Source of the DNA: Streptomyces vilmorinianum
GTDB lineage: Bacteria; Actinomycetota; Actinomycetes; Streptomycetales; Streptomycetaceae
Assembly: GCF_005517195.1 (NCBI RefSeq)
Contig: NZ_CP040244.1
Span: 6,156,001 to 6,220,000, forward strand
DNA: 64,000 nucleotides
Direction: 5' to 3'
Shown: in pieces, positions 32,857 to 43,432 of the stretch
Layout: each line of letters opens with the position of its first letter
Numbering within the stretch: the stretch's first letter is position 1
Position numbers and translations under genes: made by a program
Notes under the pieces: generated by a model
The model's input: only the letters and a program-made list of their open reading frames with translations
The model's database searches: none
Told to the model about the DNA's origin: nothing

Positions 32857-33515
32857 ACGGTCTCTTGAACGGTCTCCCGAGCGGCCCCTTGGGCGGTTTC
32901 TTGCGCGGGCCCTTGAGCGGTCTCTCCCTCTACGCCCGCTCGCGCACGCTCCCGGGCGTCCTCGCCGCCCTCCTCGGTACGGCGGCGGCGGCCGCCTGGG
33001 CGGCGTCCTGGCTGCAGGCGCAGCCGGGCTTCGACCACACGGCGCGGGTTCCGGTCGTCGTGCTCGCCCCGCTGCTCGCCGCGTCGGCGGTGGGGACGAG
33101 CCTGTACGCACCGAGCGACGAGCTGGACCGTACGGCGGCCCGCCCCTGGCCCCTGCGGCGCTCGGTCCACACGCTCGCCCTGACGGCGCTCGCCGTGGCG
33201 CTCCTCGCACTCACGGTCCCCGGGCACCCGGAGGAGTTCGGCGGCCCGGCGATCGTGCGCAACACGCTGGGCGCGGTGGGGGTGACCGCCGCCGCGGCGG
33301 CGGTGATCGGCGCCCGGCTGAGCTGGCTGCCGATCACGGTGTACTTCGGCTCGGTCTATCTGGCGGCGCCGGGGCGACCGGGGGGTGCGGCGTCGCTGTG
33401 GGCCTGGCCGGTGCAGCCGGGCCCGCAGGCGGGCGCCTGGGTGGTGGCGCTGACCGCGTTCGCCGCGGGCACGGCCCTGTTCGCCGCGCGCGGCGCCCGT
33501 CCCGTACGGAACTGA
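32853..33515 (+). CDS. Membrane protein, probable second ABC permease subunit
   Basis: This 220-residue protein has five or six hydrophobic helices. The first 26 residues are a degenerate Leu-x-Gly-Leu/Pro repeat (NGLLNGLPSG, then PLGGFLRGPLSG) encoded by about 12-bp units. It overlaps the previous gene by 4 bp and ends the operon that began with the sigma factor at 29149. Function follows from position only. Confidence 0.75.
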   Translation: MNGLLNGLPSGPLGGFLRGPLSGLSLYARSRTLPGVLAALLGTAAAAAWAASWLQAQPGFDHTARVPVVVLAPLLAASAVGTSLYAPSDELDRTAARPWPLRRSVHTLALTALAVALLALTVPGHPEEFGGPAIVRNTLGAVGVTAAAAAVIGARLSWLPITVYFGSVYLAAPGRPGGAASLWAWPVQPGPQAGAWVVALTAFAAGTALFAARGARPVRN

Positions 33516-33623
33516 CCTCGCGGAGCGGGCGACCGTATCCGGCCACCGGTTTGTCCCGGCCGCGCTCCCCCCGCGAGGATGGCCGGGACGACGACCCCCA
33601 GAGCCCGATCGGAGCGCGAGAAC

Positions 33624-34289
33624 ATGTCCAGGCCCGTCACCCTCGACCGCCGCGAGGGCCCGTACGGAGAAGTAGTGCTGCGACAGCGCGAGGAGCACTA
33701 CGAGATCATCGCCAACGGCACGTTCCTCATGGACACCTCCGACGGGCGCTCGGAGCGGCTGCTGGTCGACGCGGCGATGGACGCCCTCGGCGGGCGCCCC
33801 GGTGCCTCCGTGCTGATCGGCGGCCTCGGTGTCGGTTTCTCCCTCGCGCACGCCGCCGCCGACCCCCGCTGGGCGCGGATCGCGGTGGTCGAGCGGGAGC
33901 AGGCGATCATCGACTGGCACCGCGAGGGGCCGCTGGCCGCGATCTCCGGCGCGGCGCTGGCCGATTCGCGCAGCGTGATCCTGCACACGGATCTAGTGGA
34001 GTACGTCCGCACCTCCCCCGACACCTACGACGCGCTCTGTCTCGACATCGACAACGGTCCCGACTGGACGGTCACCGAGGACAACCAAAGCCTTTACTCC
34101 GCACGGGGATTGGCGGCCTGCGCGGCCCGGCTGACCCCCGGCGGAATCCTCGCCGTGTGGTCCGCTCAGCCGTCCGCCGATTTCGAAGAGTCCTTGCGGA
34201 ATGCCGGATTCAGCGGGGTACGGACGGAAGAGATCCCGGTTGCCCGGGGCGTCCCTGACGTGGTGCACCTCGGCGTCCGGCCTGCGTAG
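33624..34289 (+). CDS. Spermidine synthase-like SAM-dependent methyltransferase fold protein
   Basis: This 221-residue protein has a Rossmann core with VLIGGLGVGFSLAHAA (SAM motif, about 60-75), then the acidic strand-2 end VVEREQAII and DALCLDIDNGPDW. It resembles the polyamine aminopropyltransferase fold without that enzyme's full length, so it may bind SAM or decarboxylated SAM and modify an unknown substrate. The ATG at 33624 has GAGCGCGAG just upstream. It is a short gene between the ABC operon and the response regulator. Confidence 0.78.
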   Translation: MSRPVTLDRREGPYGEVVLRQREEHYEIIANGTFLMDTSDGRSERLLVDAAMDALGGRPGASVLIGGLGVGFSLAHAAADPRWARIAVVEREQAIIDWHREGPLAAISGAALADSRSVILHTDLVEYVRTSPDTYDALCLDIDNGPDWTVTEDNQSLYSARGLAACAARLTPGGILAVWSAQPSADFEESLRNAGFSGVRTEEIPVARGVPDVVHLGVRPA

Positions 34290-34349
34290 CCGGGACGCTG
34301 CCGGTGCCTCTAGGCTGGCTGGCCGACACCAGCGATGCGAGGCGGGGCA

Positions 34350-35087
34350 ATGGAGCAGACACACACCACTCACCACGGTGCGGCGCCCACTCCAGGCGCA
34401 CAGCGGCGGGTGCTGGTCGTCGAGGACGACACGACGATCGTGGATGCGATCTCCGCGCGGCTGCGGGCGGAGGGGTTCCTCGTCCAGACGGCGACGGACG
34501 GACCGGCCGCGGTCGACGCGGCCGAGGCGTGGCAGCCGGACCTGATGGTGCTCGACGTGATGCTGCCGGGATTCGACGGTCTCGAGGTGTGCCGCCGGGT
34601 CCAGGCCCAGCGGCCGGTCCCGGTCCTGATGCTCACGGCGCGGGACGACGAGACGGACATGCTGGTCGGGCTCGGCGTCGGCGCCGACGACTACATGACC
34701 AAGCCGTTCTCGATGCGTGAGCTGGCCGCGCGCGTGCATGTGCTGCTGCGCCGGGTGGAGCGTGCCGCGCTGGCGGCCGTGACGCCGCGGAGCGGGATCC
34801 TGCGGCTCGGCGAGCTGGAGATCGACCACGCGCAGCGCCGGGTCCGGGTCAGGGCCGAGGACGTGCACCTGACGCCGACCGAGTTCGATCTGCTGGTCTG
34901 CCTGGCGAACACGCCGCGCGCGGTCCTCTCCCGCGAGCAGCTGCTCGCGGAGGTGTGGGACTGGGCGGACGCCTCGGGGACCCGGACGGTCGACAGCCAC
35001 ATCAAGGCACTGCGGCGGAAGATCGGGGCGGAGCGCATCCGTACGGTCCACGGCGTCGGATACGCGCTGGAGACCCCGGCGCCATGA
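34350..35087 (+). CDS. OmpR/PhoB-family response regulator
   Basis: This 245-residue protein has a receiver domain (about 20-133) with phospho-acceptor Asp69 (LDVML), acidic pocket ED25-D26-D27 and Lys118, followed by a winged-helix DNA-binding domain (about 150-243). The ATG at 34350 follows GAGGCGGGG. The stop overlaps the kinase start (ATGA), so the pair is translationally coupled. It lies just upstream of the 2-oxoglutarate enzyme gene; in S. coelicolor the orthologous pair (recalled as SCO5283/5282) has the same position. Confidence 0.94.
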   Translation: MEQTHTTHHGAAPTPGAQRRVLVVEDDTTIVDAISARLRAEGFLVQTATDGPAAVDAAEAWQPDLMVLDVMLPGFDGLEVCRRVQAQRPVPVLMLTARDDETDMLVGLGVGADDYMTKPFSMRELAARVHVLLRRVERAALAAVTPRSGILRLGELEIDHAQRRVRVRAEDVHLTPTEFDLLVCLANTPRAVLSREQLLAEVWDWADASGTRTVDSHIKALRRKIGAERIRTVHGVGYALETPAP

Positions 35088-36193
35088 GCCGGCGGGGCCC
35101 GAGCACCGGGCCGCCCACGGAGCCGCGGGCCAGACGCCGGATCGTCATCTCGATCAAGACCAAGCTGGGCGCGCTGGTCGTCGGGGCGGTGCTGCTGACC
35201 TCGGCTCTCGCGCTCGTGGCGATCAGGACCTCCACGGAGTTCCGCTACATCACGATCTTCGCGATGATCGCGACCCTGTTGATCACCCAGTTCGTGGCGC
35301 AGTCCCTGACGGCGCCGCTGGACGAGATGAACACGGTGGCCGGGTCGATCTCGCGGGGCGACTTCAGCCGGCGGGTGCGCGGCGCGGACCGCCGTGACGA
35401 GCTGGGCGACCTCGCGTCGACGATCAACCGCATGGCGGACGACCTGGAGGCCGTCGACCGGCACCGCAAGGAGCTGGTCGCGAACGTCTCGCACGAGCTG
35501 CGCACCCCCATCGCCGCGCTCCGCGCCGTTCTGGAGAACGTGGTGGACGGGGTCTCCGAGGCCGATCCGGAGACCATGCGGACGGCGCTGAAGCAGACGG
35601 AGCGGCTGGGCCGGCTGGTGGAGACGCTGCTCGACCTGTCACGACTCGACAACGGTGTCGTCACGCTCAAGGCACGTCGTTTCGAGGTCTGGCCGTACCT
35701 CTCGGGGGTGCTGCGCGAGGCCAATCTCGCCGCGTCCCAGCGCGGCCTGTCCTCTTCGTCCGGCCTGCACAACCGTACGGACGTCCATCTGCACCTCGAC
35801 GTGTCGCCGCCCGAGCTGACGGCTCACGCGGACGCGGAACGCCTGCACCAGGTGATGGCGAACCTCATCGACAACGCGGTGAAGCACTCGCCGCCGCACG
35901 GCCGGGTGACCGTACGGGCCCGGCGCGGGGCGTGGCCGGACTCGCTGGAGCTGGAGGTCGAGGACGAGGGTCCCGGCATCCCGGAGGCGCTGCGGCACAC
36001 GGTCTTCGAGCGGTTCAACCGCGGGCAGGTGCCGGCCCAGGCCGGTCCGGGCAGCGACGGCGGCACGGGGCTGGGGCTCGCGATCGCCCGCTGGGCGGTG
36101 GATCTGCACGGCGGGGAGATCGGAGTGGCCGAATCGTCACGCGGCTGCCGGATCCAGGTCACTCTTCCGGGCAGCCTTCCGGCGCGGGATTGA
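35084..36193 (+). CDS. Sensor histidine kinase, short-loop membrane type
   Basis: This 369-residue kinase has two transmembrane helices (about 27-48 and 55-74) separated by only a few residues, so it lacks an extracellular sensor domain. HAMP follows, then the dimerisation domain with His137 in NVSHELRTPI and the ATPase domain (NLIDNAVKHSP, DEGPGIP, GTGLGLAIA). The near absence of a loop suggests it senses within the membrane or through a partner. It is coupled to the upstream response regulator. The downstream metabolic gene has its own promoter region. Confidence 0.93.
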   Translation: MSRRGPSTGPPTEPRARRRIVISIKTKLGALVVGAVLLTSALALVAIRTSTEFRYITIFAMIATLLITQFVAQSLTAPLDEMNTVAGSISRGDFSRRVRGADRRDELGDLASTINRMADDLEAVDRHRKELVANVSHELRTPIAALRAVLENVVDGVSEADPETMRTALKQTERLGRLVETLLDLSRLDNGVVTLKARRFEVWPYLSGVLREANLAASQRGLSSSSGLHNRTDVHLHLDVSPPELTAHADAERLHQVMANLIDNAVKHSPPHGRVTVRARRGAWPDSLELEVEDEGPGIPEALRHTVFERFNRGQVPAQAGPGSDGGTGLGLAIARWAVDLHGGEIGVAESSRGCRIQVTLPGSLPARD

Positions 36194-36238
36194 CGTAGGG
36201 TCGAACCGGAAGCACAGGTCCTGCGCGTCCTTGTACGG

Positions 36239-36260
36239 GACGTGATCAGGACGTGGTCAG
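36239..36260. repeat. Two tandem 11-bp units (GACGTGRTCAG)
   Basis: GACGTGATCAG is followed directly by GACGTGGTCAG in the 280-bp region before the 2-oxoglutarate enzyme gene. A close relative of the same unit is repeated at 55625-55668. Possible regulator or nucleoid-protein sites. The rest of 36194-36473 holds no gene; it presumably includes the promoter. Confidence 0.55.
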
Positions 36261-36473
36261 GGTTGTTCCGCGGAGCGGGGGGCAGCCACGCTCTCGCCTA
36301 CCCGCGAGAGGGCAGAACCACGCTTGTTTCCCGCCATTCCCTGCGCCGAAACACCGTGTCAAGTGTGACTTGCGCGACGTTGGAGCGCCCGGCCTGCACC
36401 TCTCGGCCAGGGAGGCGTAGCCTTTATTTCCGCTGTCCATCACCTTGTGAAGCGGAAGAGGGCGGTTACCGCC

Positions 36474-39400
36474 GTGTCGTCTCAGTCCCCCAGTAACTCG
36501 AGCATCTCCACCGACCAAGACGGGCAGGGTCAGAACCCTGCGACCGCCTTCGGCGCCAATGAGTGGCTCGTCGACGAGATCTACCAGCAGTACCTCCAGG
36601 ACCCGAATTCGGTCGATCGTGCCTGGTGGGACTTCTTCGCCGACTACAAGCCCGGCTCGACGGAGGCTCCCGCCGCCGCGCCGCAGGTGAGCCCCGCACA
36701 GGCCGCACCTGCCGCTCCGGCCGCCCCCGCCGCTCCGGCTGCCCCGGCGCCCGCCCAGGCCGCTCCGGCCCCGGCTGCCGTCCCGGCTCCGGCTCCGGCT
36801 CCGGCCAAGCCCGCCGCGGCCGCTCCGGCCCCCGCCCCGGCGAAGCCCGCTCCGGCCGCCCAGGCCCCGGCCCCCGCGGCCCCTGCCGCCGAGGCCCCCG
36901 CCGGCCCCGAGCTGATCACGCTGCGCGGCCCCGCCGCCGCGGTCGCGAAGAACATGAACGCCTCCCTCGATGTGCCGACGGCCACGTCCGTCCGCGCCGT
37001 CCCGGTGAAGCTGCTCTTCGACAACCGGATCGTGATCAACAACCACCTGAAGCGCGCCCGGGGCGGGAAGATCTCCTTCACGCACCTCATCGGCTACGCG
37101 ATGGTGCAGGCGATCAAGGCCATGCCGTCGATGAACTACTCCTTCGCGGAGAAGGACGGCAAGCCGACCCTGGTCAAGCCGGAGCACGTGAACTTCGGTC
37201 TCGCGATCGACCTGGTGAAGCCCAACGGCGACCGCCAGCTCGTCGTCGCCGGCATCAAGAAGGCCGAGACCCTGACCTTCTTCGAGTTCTGGCAGGCCTA
37301 CGAGGACATCGTCAAGCGCGCCCGCGTCGGCAAGCTGACGATGGAGGACTTCACCGGCGTCACGGTCTCGCTGACCAACCCCGGCGGCCTCGGCACCGTC
37401 CACTCCGTGCCGCGTCTGATGCCCGGACAGTCCGTGATCATGGGCGTCGGCTCGATGGACTACCCGGCCGAGTTCCAGGGCACCTCCCAGGACACCCTGA
37501 ACAAGCTGGGCATCTCCAAGGTCATGACCCTGACCTCGACGTACGACCACCGGGTCATCCAGGGTGCCGCCTCCGGCGAGTTCCTGCGGATCGTCGCCAA
37601 CCTCCTCCTCGGCGAGGAGGGCTTCTACGACGACGTCTTCAAGTCCCTGCGCATCCCCTACGAGCCGGTCCGCTGGCTCAAGGACATCGACGCCTCGCAC
37701 GACGACGACGTCACCAAGGCCGCGCGGGTCTTCGAGCTGATCCACTCCTACCGGGTCCGCGGCCACGTCATGGCCGACACCGACCCGCTGGAGTACCGCC
37801 AGCGCAAGCACCCCGACCTGGACATCACCGAGCACGGCCTCACCCTGTGGGACCTGGAGCGCGAGTTCGCGGTCGGCGGCTTCGCCGGCAAGTCGATGAT
37901 GAAGCTCCGCGACATCCTCGGCGTGCTGCGCGACTCGTACTGCCGCACCACCGGCGTCGAGTTCATGCACATCCAGGACCCGAAGCAGCGCAAGTGGATC
38001 CAGGACCGCGTCGAGCGCTCGCACTCCAAGCCGGAGCGCGAGGAGCAGCTGCGGATCCTGCGCCGCCTGAACGCGGCCGAGGCGTTCGAGACCTTCCTGC
38101 AGACCAAGTACGTCGGTCAGAAGCGGTTCTCCCTGGAGGGCGGCGAGTCCGTCATCCCGCTGCTCGACGCGGTCATCGACTCCGCCGCCGAGTCCCGCCT
38201 GGACGAGGTCGTCATCGGCATGGCCCACCGCGGCCGCCTGAACGTCCTCGCGAACATCGTCGGCAAGTCGTACGCGCAGATCTTCCGCGAGTTCGAGGGC
38301 AACCTCGACCCGAAGTCGATGCACGGCTCCGGCGACGTGAAGTACCACCTGGGCGCCGAGGGCACCTTCACCGGCCTGGACGGCGAGCAGATCAAGGTCT
38401 CGCTCACCGCCAACCCCTCGCACCTGGAGGCGGTCGACCCGGTCCTTGAGGGTGTCGTCCGCGCCAAGCAGGACGTCATCAACAAGGGCGGCACGGACTT
38501 CACCGTCCTGCCGGTCGCCCTGCACGGTGACGCGGCCTTCGCCGGCCAGGGTGTCGTCGCCGAGACGCTGAACATGTCGCAGCTGCGCGGTTACCGCACC
38601 GGCGGCACGGTCCACATCGTGATCAACAACCAGGTCGGCTTCACCGCCGCCCCGGAGTCCTCGCGTTCCTCGATGTACGCGACCGACGTGGCCCGCATGA
38701 TCGAGGCGCCGATCTTCCACGTGAACGGCGACGACCCGGAGGCCGTGGTCCGCGTCGCGCGGCTCGCCTTCGAGTTCCGCCAGACGTTCAACAAGGACGT
38801 CGTGATCGACCTCATCTGCTACCGCCGCCGCGGTCACAACGAGGGCGACAACCCGCAGTTCACCAACCCGCAGATGTACAACCTGATCGACAAGAAGCGT
38901 TCGGTGCGCAAGCTGTACACCGAGTCGCTGATCGGTCGCGGCGACATCACGCTGGAAGAGGCGGAGCAGGCGCTCCAGGACTTCCAGGGCCAGCTGGAGA
39001 AGGTCTTCGCGGAGGTCCGCGAGGCCACCTCGGCGCCGGCCCCGACGCACGTCCCGGACGCCCAGCCGGAGTTCCCGGTCACCGTCAGCACCGCGGTCTC
39101 CCAGGAGGTCGTGAAGCGGATCGCCGAGTCGCAGGTCAACATCCCGGAGCGGATCACGGTCCACCCGCGTCTGATGCCGCAGATGCAGCGCCGCGCGGCC
39201 TCCATCGACGACGGCACCATCGACTGGGGCTTCGGCGAGACCCTCGCCATCGGCTCGCTGCTCATGGAGGGCACCCCGGTCCGGCTGTCCGGCCAGGACT
39301 CCCGCCGCGGCACCTTCGGTCAGCGTCACGCGGTCCTGGTGGACCAGGAGACCGGCGAGGACTACACCCCGCTGCTCTACCTGGCCGAGGACCAGGCCCA

Positions 39401-40268
39401 CTACAACGTCTACGACTCGCTGCTCAGCGAGTACGCGGCGATGGGCTTCGAGTACGGCTACTCGCTGGCCCGCCCGGACTCCCTGGTCATCTGGGAGGCC
39501 CAGTTCGGTGACTTCGTCAACGGCGCGCAGACCGTCGTCGACGAGTTCATCTCCTCGGCCGAGCAGAAGTGGGGCCAGACCTCCGGCGTCACGCTGCTCC
39601 TGCCGCACGGCTACGAGGGCCAGGGCCCGGACCACTCGTCCGCCCGCCCGGAGCGCTTCCTCCAGATGTGCGCGCAGGACAACATGACGGTCGCGATGCC
39701 GACCCTGCCGTCGAACTACTTCCACCTGCTGCGCTGGCAGGTGCACAACCCGCACCACAAGCCGCTCATCGTCTTCACCCCGAAGTCGATGCTGCGTCTG
39801 AAGGCCGCGGCGTCGAAGGCGGAGGAGTTCACCACCGGCGGCTTCCGCCCGGTGATCGGCGACTCCACGGTCGACCCGGCCAACGTCCGCAAGGTCGTCT
39901 TCTGCGCCGGCAAGGTCTACTACGACCTGGAGGCCGAGCGGCAGAAGCGCGGTGTCACGGACACGGCGATCATCCGTCTGGAGCGCCTGTACCCGCTGCC
40001 GGGTGCCGAGCTGCAGGCCGAGATCGCCAAGTACCCGAACGCCGAGAAGTACCTGTGGGCGCAGGAGGAGCCGGCGAACCAGGGTGCGTGGCCGTTCATC
40101 GCGCTCAACCTGATCGACCACCTGGACCTGGCGGTCGGCGCCGACATCCCGCACGGCGAGCGCCTGCGCCGGATCTCGCGTCCGCACTCCTCGTCCCCGG
40201 CGGTCGGCTCGGCCAAGCGCCACCAGGCCGAGCAGCAGCAGCTGGTCAACGAGGTCTTCGACGCCTGA
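36474..40268 (+). CDS. kgd: Multifunctional 2-oxoglutarate decarboxylase/dehydrogenase (fused E2-E1)
   Basis: This 1264-residue TCA-cycle enzyme has, in order, the short conserved N-terminus ([17 protein letters not shown]), an Ala/Pro linker of about 90 residues, an E2-type succinyltransferase domain (TYDHRVIQG active-site motif) and a thiamine-diphosphate E1 domain with [11 protein letters not shown] and NNQVGF. Actinobacterial enzymes of this type can act as decarboxylase, carboligase and, with partners, dehydrogenase. They are inhibited by unphosphorylated GarA/OdhI. There is no lipoyl domain. The GTG at 36474 is chosen because homologues begin with MSSQ or similar; a GTG at 36447 is nine codons longer. 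A terminator follows. Confidence 0.96.
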   Translation: MSSQSPSNSSISTDQDGQGQNPATAFGANEWLVDEIYQQYLQDPNSVDRAWWDFFADYKPGSTEAPAAAPQVSPAQAAPAAPAAPAAPAAPAPAQAAPAPAAVPAPAPAPAKPAAAAPAPAPAKPAPAAQAPAPAAPAAEAPAGPELITLRGPAAAVAKNMNASLDVPTATSVRAVPVKLLFDNRIVINNHLKRARGGKISFTHLIGYAMVQAIKAMPSMNYSFAEKDGKPTLVKPEHVNFGLAIDLVKPNGDRQLVVAGIKKAETLTFFEFWQAYEDIVKRARVGKLTMEDFTGVTVSLTNPGGLGTVHSVPRLMPGQSVIMGVGSMDYPAEFQGTSQDTLNKLGISKVMTLTSTYDHRVIQGAASGEFLRIVANLLLGEEGFYDDVFKSLRIPYEPVRWLKDIDASHDDDVTKAARVFELIHSYRVRGHVMADTDPLEYRQRKHPDLDITEHGLTLWDLEREFAVGGFAGKSMMKLRDILGVLRDSYCRTTGVEFMHIQDPKQRKWIQDRVERSHSKPEREEQLRILRRLNAAEAFETFLQTKYVGQKRFSLEGGESVIPLLDAVIDSAAESRLDEVVIGMAHRGRLNVLANIVGKSYAQIFREFEGNLDPKSMHGSGDVKYHLGAEGTFTGLDGEQIKVSLTANPSHLEAVDPVLEGVVRAKQDVINKGGTDFTVLPVALHGDAAFAGQGVVAETLNMSQLRGYRTGGTVHIVINNQVGFTAAPESSRSSMYATDVARMIEAPIFHVNGDDPEAVVRVARLAFEFRQTFNKDVVIDLICYRRRGHNEGDNPQFTNPQMYNLIDKKRSVRKLYTESLIGRGDITLEEAEQALQDFQGQLEKVFAEVREATSAPAPTHVPDAQPEFPVTVSTAVSQEVVKRIAESQVNIPERITVHPRLMPQMQRRAASIDDGTIDWGFGETLAIGSLLMEGTPVRLSGQDSRRGTFGQRHAVLVDQETGEDYTPLLYLAEDQAHYNVYDSLLSEYAAMGFEYGYSLARPDSLVIWEAQFGDFVNGAQTVVDEFISSAEQKWGQTSGVTLLLPHGYEGQGPDHSSARPERFLQMCAQDNMTVAMPTLPSNYFHLLRWQVHNPHHKPLIVFTPKSMLRLKAAASKAEEFTTGGFRPVIGDSTVDPANVRKVVFCAGKVYYDLEAERQKRGVTDTAIIRLERLYPLPGAELQAEIAKYPNAEKYLWAQEEPANQGAWPFIALNLIDHLDLAVGADIPHGERLRRISRPHSSSPAVGSAKRHQAEQQQLVNEVFDA

Positions 40269-40290
40269 TCAGCGGCACCTGTACGGCGAG

Positions 40291-40322
40291 AGGCCCGGCA
40301 CCCCGAGAGGGGTGCCGGGCCT
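40291..40322. terminator. Hairpin terminator, 14-bp stem, GAGA loop
   Basis: A perfect 14-bp stem (40291-40304/40309-40322) with a 4-base loop lies between the 2-oxoglutarate enzyme (+) and the convergent FxsT-type gene (-). It can serve both. Confidence 0.92.
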
Positions 40323-40347
40323 CCGGCGTTTCCCGGACCGTCGGGGA

Positions 40348-43300
40348 TCAGGCGAGGTTGGCCTCGAAGTCCCAGTAGGGGCGGTTGCGCTGGCGTGCCG
40401 AGAGGGTGTGCGGGTGCTGGGCGCCCAGGGTCCTGGTGAGGGTGAGCAGGGCGTCCTCCTCCAGCTTCCCGGCCTCCTCGACCTCGCGCAGGCCGCGCAG
40501 GTCGGTGGCGAGCGCGACCTGGCAGGAGAGGGTGAGCGGGTGCTCGCTGCCCAGGGTGTGCCGGGCCCGCCGCAGGGTCTCGCGGCTGAGTTCGGCGGCG
40601 TCGGCGACCCGTCCGTTGAAGTTGCGGGCGGCGGTGGTGTTGAGCGCGCAGCCGAGGACCCAGGGGTGGTCGGATCCGAGGGAGGAGGTCAGCCCGGCGA
40701 GGGCCGCCTCCAGGAGGGCCAGCGCGTCGGCGCGCTCGCCGGAGGCCTGCATCACCAGGGCCGTGTTGGCGACCATGCCCGTGGCGACGGGGTGGGCGGG
40801 GCCGAGGAGGGCACGGTAACCGGCCTCGGCCTCGGTGATGAGTTCCCTCGCCTGGTCGAGGTCGCCGTGCTCGCGCAGGTAGTTGGCGTAGTTGGTGATC
40901 GAGGAGAGCGTGACGAAGTGGCTCCGGCCGTGCACCTGCTCCAGCTGTTCGAGCAGGCTGGCCATCATGGCGCCGATGTCCTGCGAGGTTCCGCCCTCGC
41001 GGCGCCGGCACAGCGCCAGCTGGCTGCGTGCGTAGAGGGTCTGCAGGTGGTGCGGGCCGAGGAGCTGGACGTGCAGGCGGACGGTGGACTCCTGCCGGGC
41101 GAGCGCCTCCCGGTAGTGGCCGAGCAGCCTGAGGTCGTGCGCCACGGCGTTGCTGGAGTTGAGGGTGCTGGCGTGCCGGGGGCGCAGGACGCTCTCGCAC
41201 CGGGCGAGGGTGTCGACGTCGGAGTCGTACGCCTCCTGGTACCGGCCGAGCATGCGCAGGACGACGCCCAGGTTGTGGCGGGAGACGAGGGTGAGGAACT
41301 CGGTCTCGCCGAGGAGGCGTTGCGCTTCGGCGATGGCCTCGCGCTGGAGGCGTTCGGACTCCTGGTACTGGCCGAGGAAGCGCAGGTCGGCGGCGATGGA
41401 GGCGTTGGACTGCAGGGAGCCCAGTTCGTTGGGCGGCGAGGCGGCGAGCAGGCGCTCGCGCTGGGCGAGGTCGAGTTCGTACGCCTCGCGGAACTGGCCG
41501 CTGCGCCGCAGGATGTTGCCCTCCTGCGTGGTCAGTTCGAGCATGGCCGGGTCCATCGGGTCCATGAACCTGGACCAGTTGTCGCGGATCCTCTCGGCGA
41601 GCCGGGCGCCGGCCTTGAACTCGCTGCTGCGGTAGCAGTAGCGCAGGCAGTTGAGCACCGCGGCCTGGATGCGCGGGTTCCGGCTTGTCAGCGCCCCGGA
41701 CGGCTCCAGGTGCGGCAGGAGTTCGGCGTACCGGGGCCAGTGGCGGCTGTCCATCGGGTTGCCGGGGTCCGCCTCGGCGAGCAGGGTGCGGACGGCCTTG
41801 CGGTGGGAGGAGCGGTGGTCGCCGTCGGTGAGGCGGGCGACGATGTCGTGGACGAGCCGGTGCATGTGCACGGACTCCTGGTGCGGTCCCACCTCGTCGG
41901 TGCTGGCCGGGCCGCGGGTCTCCCGGGTGAGCACCGAGTAGTTGACCAGGGTGTCCAGGGCCCGGGTCCAGGCGGACAGGTCGTTGACCATCCAGCGGAG
42001 GTCCTCGGGCAGTTCGGCCTGGGGGTAGGCGCGGACGATGCCGAGGGGAATGCGGCCGGGGGCGAAGGACGCGCAGAGGCTGAGGATCTCGATGGCCTGC
42101 GGCTGGGAGCGTCGGAGCCGGTTGATCAGTATCGACCAGGAGGTGAGGGAGGAGTGGGGGAAGCCGTCGCCCGCGGACGGCTCGTCGACGGTGGAGAGCC
42201 GTCCTTCCCTGATCATGCGGAGGTACTCGGGGACCTCCATGCCGGACTCGCCGAGCCAGGAGGCGGCCTGGACGAGGGGCAGGGGGACGTCGCCGAACTC
42301 GGCGGCGACCTCGTCGGCCTGCGCGGCCGTGACCTGCGGGGCGCGGCGCATCAGATAGCCGGTGGACTCGGCGCGGTCGAAGCTGGGGATCTCGAGCACG
42401 TCGGTGTAGTCGCCCCAGCCGCGGTTGCGGGACGTGATCAGTACGTGGCCGGGGCCGTGCGGCAGCATGACGTTGGCGCCGTCGGTGTCGTCCCAGCCGT
42501 CGAAGATGACCAGCCAGCGGGAGTGCGGGTCGCCGCGGCGGAGCGCCTCCCGGACGGCGCGGATGCGCTCGCCCGGTTCGCTTCCGGTGGGGAGCTGGAA
42601 TTCGGCGGCGAGCTCGCCGAAGCGGTCGCGCTGGATGTTGCGGTCGTCGGAGTTGACCCACCAGACGACGTCGTAGTCGGGGCTGAAGCGGTGGGCGTAC
42701 TCGGCGGCGATCTGGGTCTTGCCGATGCCCGACATGCCGAGCAGGGTGCATGCCGCGTGGCCGCGTTCGGCGTCCATGAGCCGTTCCTGGAGCTCGGTCA
42801 GGAGATCGTCGCGGCCGGTGAAGCGGGGGTTGCGGCGTGGGACCTCGCCCCAGATCTCCGGGGGTGTGTCGGGGTACCGGGCGAAGGACGCGGGCGAGAC
42901 GCGACGTCCGCCGGACCTGCGGGGTTCGATGCCGAGCCGGCTGAGGAGCCGGGCCTCCGCCTCCTCCTCGCCGACGCCCCAGAGGCTGACGGGTTCGAGG
43001 ACGGCGGTGGCGGGGAGCAGCGGCCGGTTGGTGAGGTTGACGGCAGCGAAGCGGTCGGCGTGGGCCGCGACGAAGCCGCGCAGGACGTCGTTCCACTCGC
43101 CCGCCGGACGCGGGCCGAGTTGGAAGAACCAGTCGTTGAGGACGAGCAGGACCGTCCCGCGGGCGAGCAGCAGGTCGCCGAGCGAGTCCTCCAGCGGCAC
43201 CTCGCGCGGTGGGTCCCAGCGCTGCAGGGTGGCGCGCAACCCGTGTGCCTCCAGGCGCTGGTTGATCCAGGCCGCCCACGGCCGGTGGTAGCCGGGGAAG

Positions 43301-43374
43301 ACCACGAGGACATGGTGCGGGGCGGCTCTGCCGCCATGGTCCGCCGCGCCGCCGCCCGACCGTTGTTCCACCAT
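40348..43374 (-). CDS. FxsT-type TIR-like/NB-ARC/tetratricopeptide protein
   Basis: This 1008-residue STAND-type protein has three parts. Residues about 20-150 form a TIR-like domain (HHVLVVFPGYHRPWAAW start, LLVLNDWFF). About 180-480 form an NB-ARC NTPase with P-loop GMSGIGKTQ (213-221) and Walker B-like LVIFDGWDD. From about 560 to the end is a TPR array with repeated LGxxHPxT-type ends. This architecture is that of the protein named FxSxx-COOH system TPR protein. It would sense a ligand, oligomerise, and signal through its TIR-like domain. The ATG at 43374 is chosen for its GGGAGA site; an upstream extension overlaps the HExxH gene. It is last in the module: peptide, HExxH enzyme, this gene. 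Confidence 0.88.
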   Translation of the reverse strand: MVEQRSGGGAADHGGRAAPHHVLVVFPGYHRPWAAWINQRLEAHGLRATLQRWDPPREVPLEDSLGDLLLARGTVLLVLNDWFFQLGPRPAGEWNDVLRGFVAAHADRFAAVNLTNRPLLPATAVLEPVSLWGVGEEEAEARLLSRLGIEPRRSGGRRVSPASFARYPDTPPEIWGEVPRRNPRFTGRDDLLTELQERLMDAERGHAACTLLGMSGIGKTQIAAEYAHRFSPDYDVVWWVNSDDRNIQRDRFGELAAEFQLPTGSEPGERIRAVREALRRGDPHSRWLVIFDGWDDTDGANVMLPHGPGHVLITSRNRGWGDYTDVLEIPSFDRAESTGYLMRRAPQVTAAQADEVAAEFGDVPLPLVQAASWLGESGMEVPEYLRMIREGRLSTVDEPSAGDGFPHSSLTSWSILINRLRRSQPQAIEILSLCASFAPGRIPLGIVRAYPQAELPEDLRWMVNDLSAWTRALDTLVNYSVLTRETRGPASTDEVGPHQESVHMHRLVHDIVARLTDGDHRSSHRKAVRTLLAEADPGNPMDSRHWPRYAELLPHLEPSGALTSRNPRIQAAVLNCLRYCYRSSEFKAGARLAERIRDNWSRFMDPMDPAMLELTTQEGNILRRSGQFREAYELDLAQRERLLAASPPNELGSLQSNASIAADLRFLGQYQESERLQREAIAEAQRLLGETEFLTLVSRHNLGVVLRMLGRYQEAYDSDVDTLARCESVLRPRHASTLNSSNAVAHDLRLLGHYREALARQESTVRLHVQLLGPHHLQTLYARSQLALCRRREGGTSQDIGAMMASLLEQLEQVHGRSHFVTLSSITNYANYLREHGDLDQARELITEAEAGYRALLGPAHPVATGMVANTALVMQASGERADALALLEAALAGLTSSLGSDHPWVLGCALNTTAARNFNGRVADAAELSRETLRRARHTLGSEHPLTLSCQVALATDLRGLREVEEAGKLEEDALLTLTRTLGAQHPHTLSARQRNRPYWDFEANLA

Positions 43375-43432
43375 CTGTACGTCTCCCGTCCCGCTCACGC
43401 ACCACGTAGTGTCATGTGCCGTGGGCACAGTG

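Noticed and set aside
36246-40223. Very long minus-strand open frame (over 1300 codons) opposite the 2-oxoglutarate enzyme
   Set aside because: It is antisense to a clearly recognised gene; high G/C makes long shadow frames common. Its translation has no domain and biased Arg/Gly/Leu composition.
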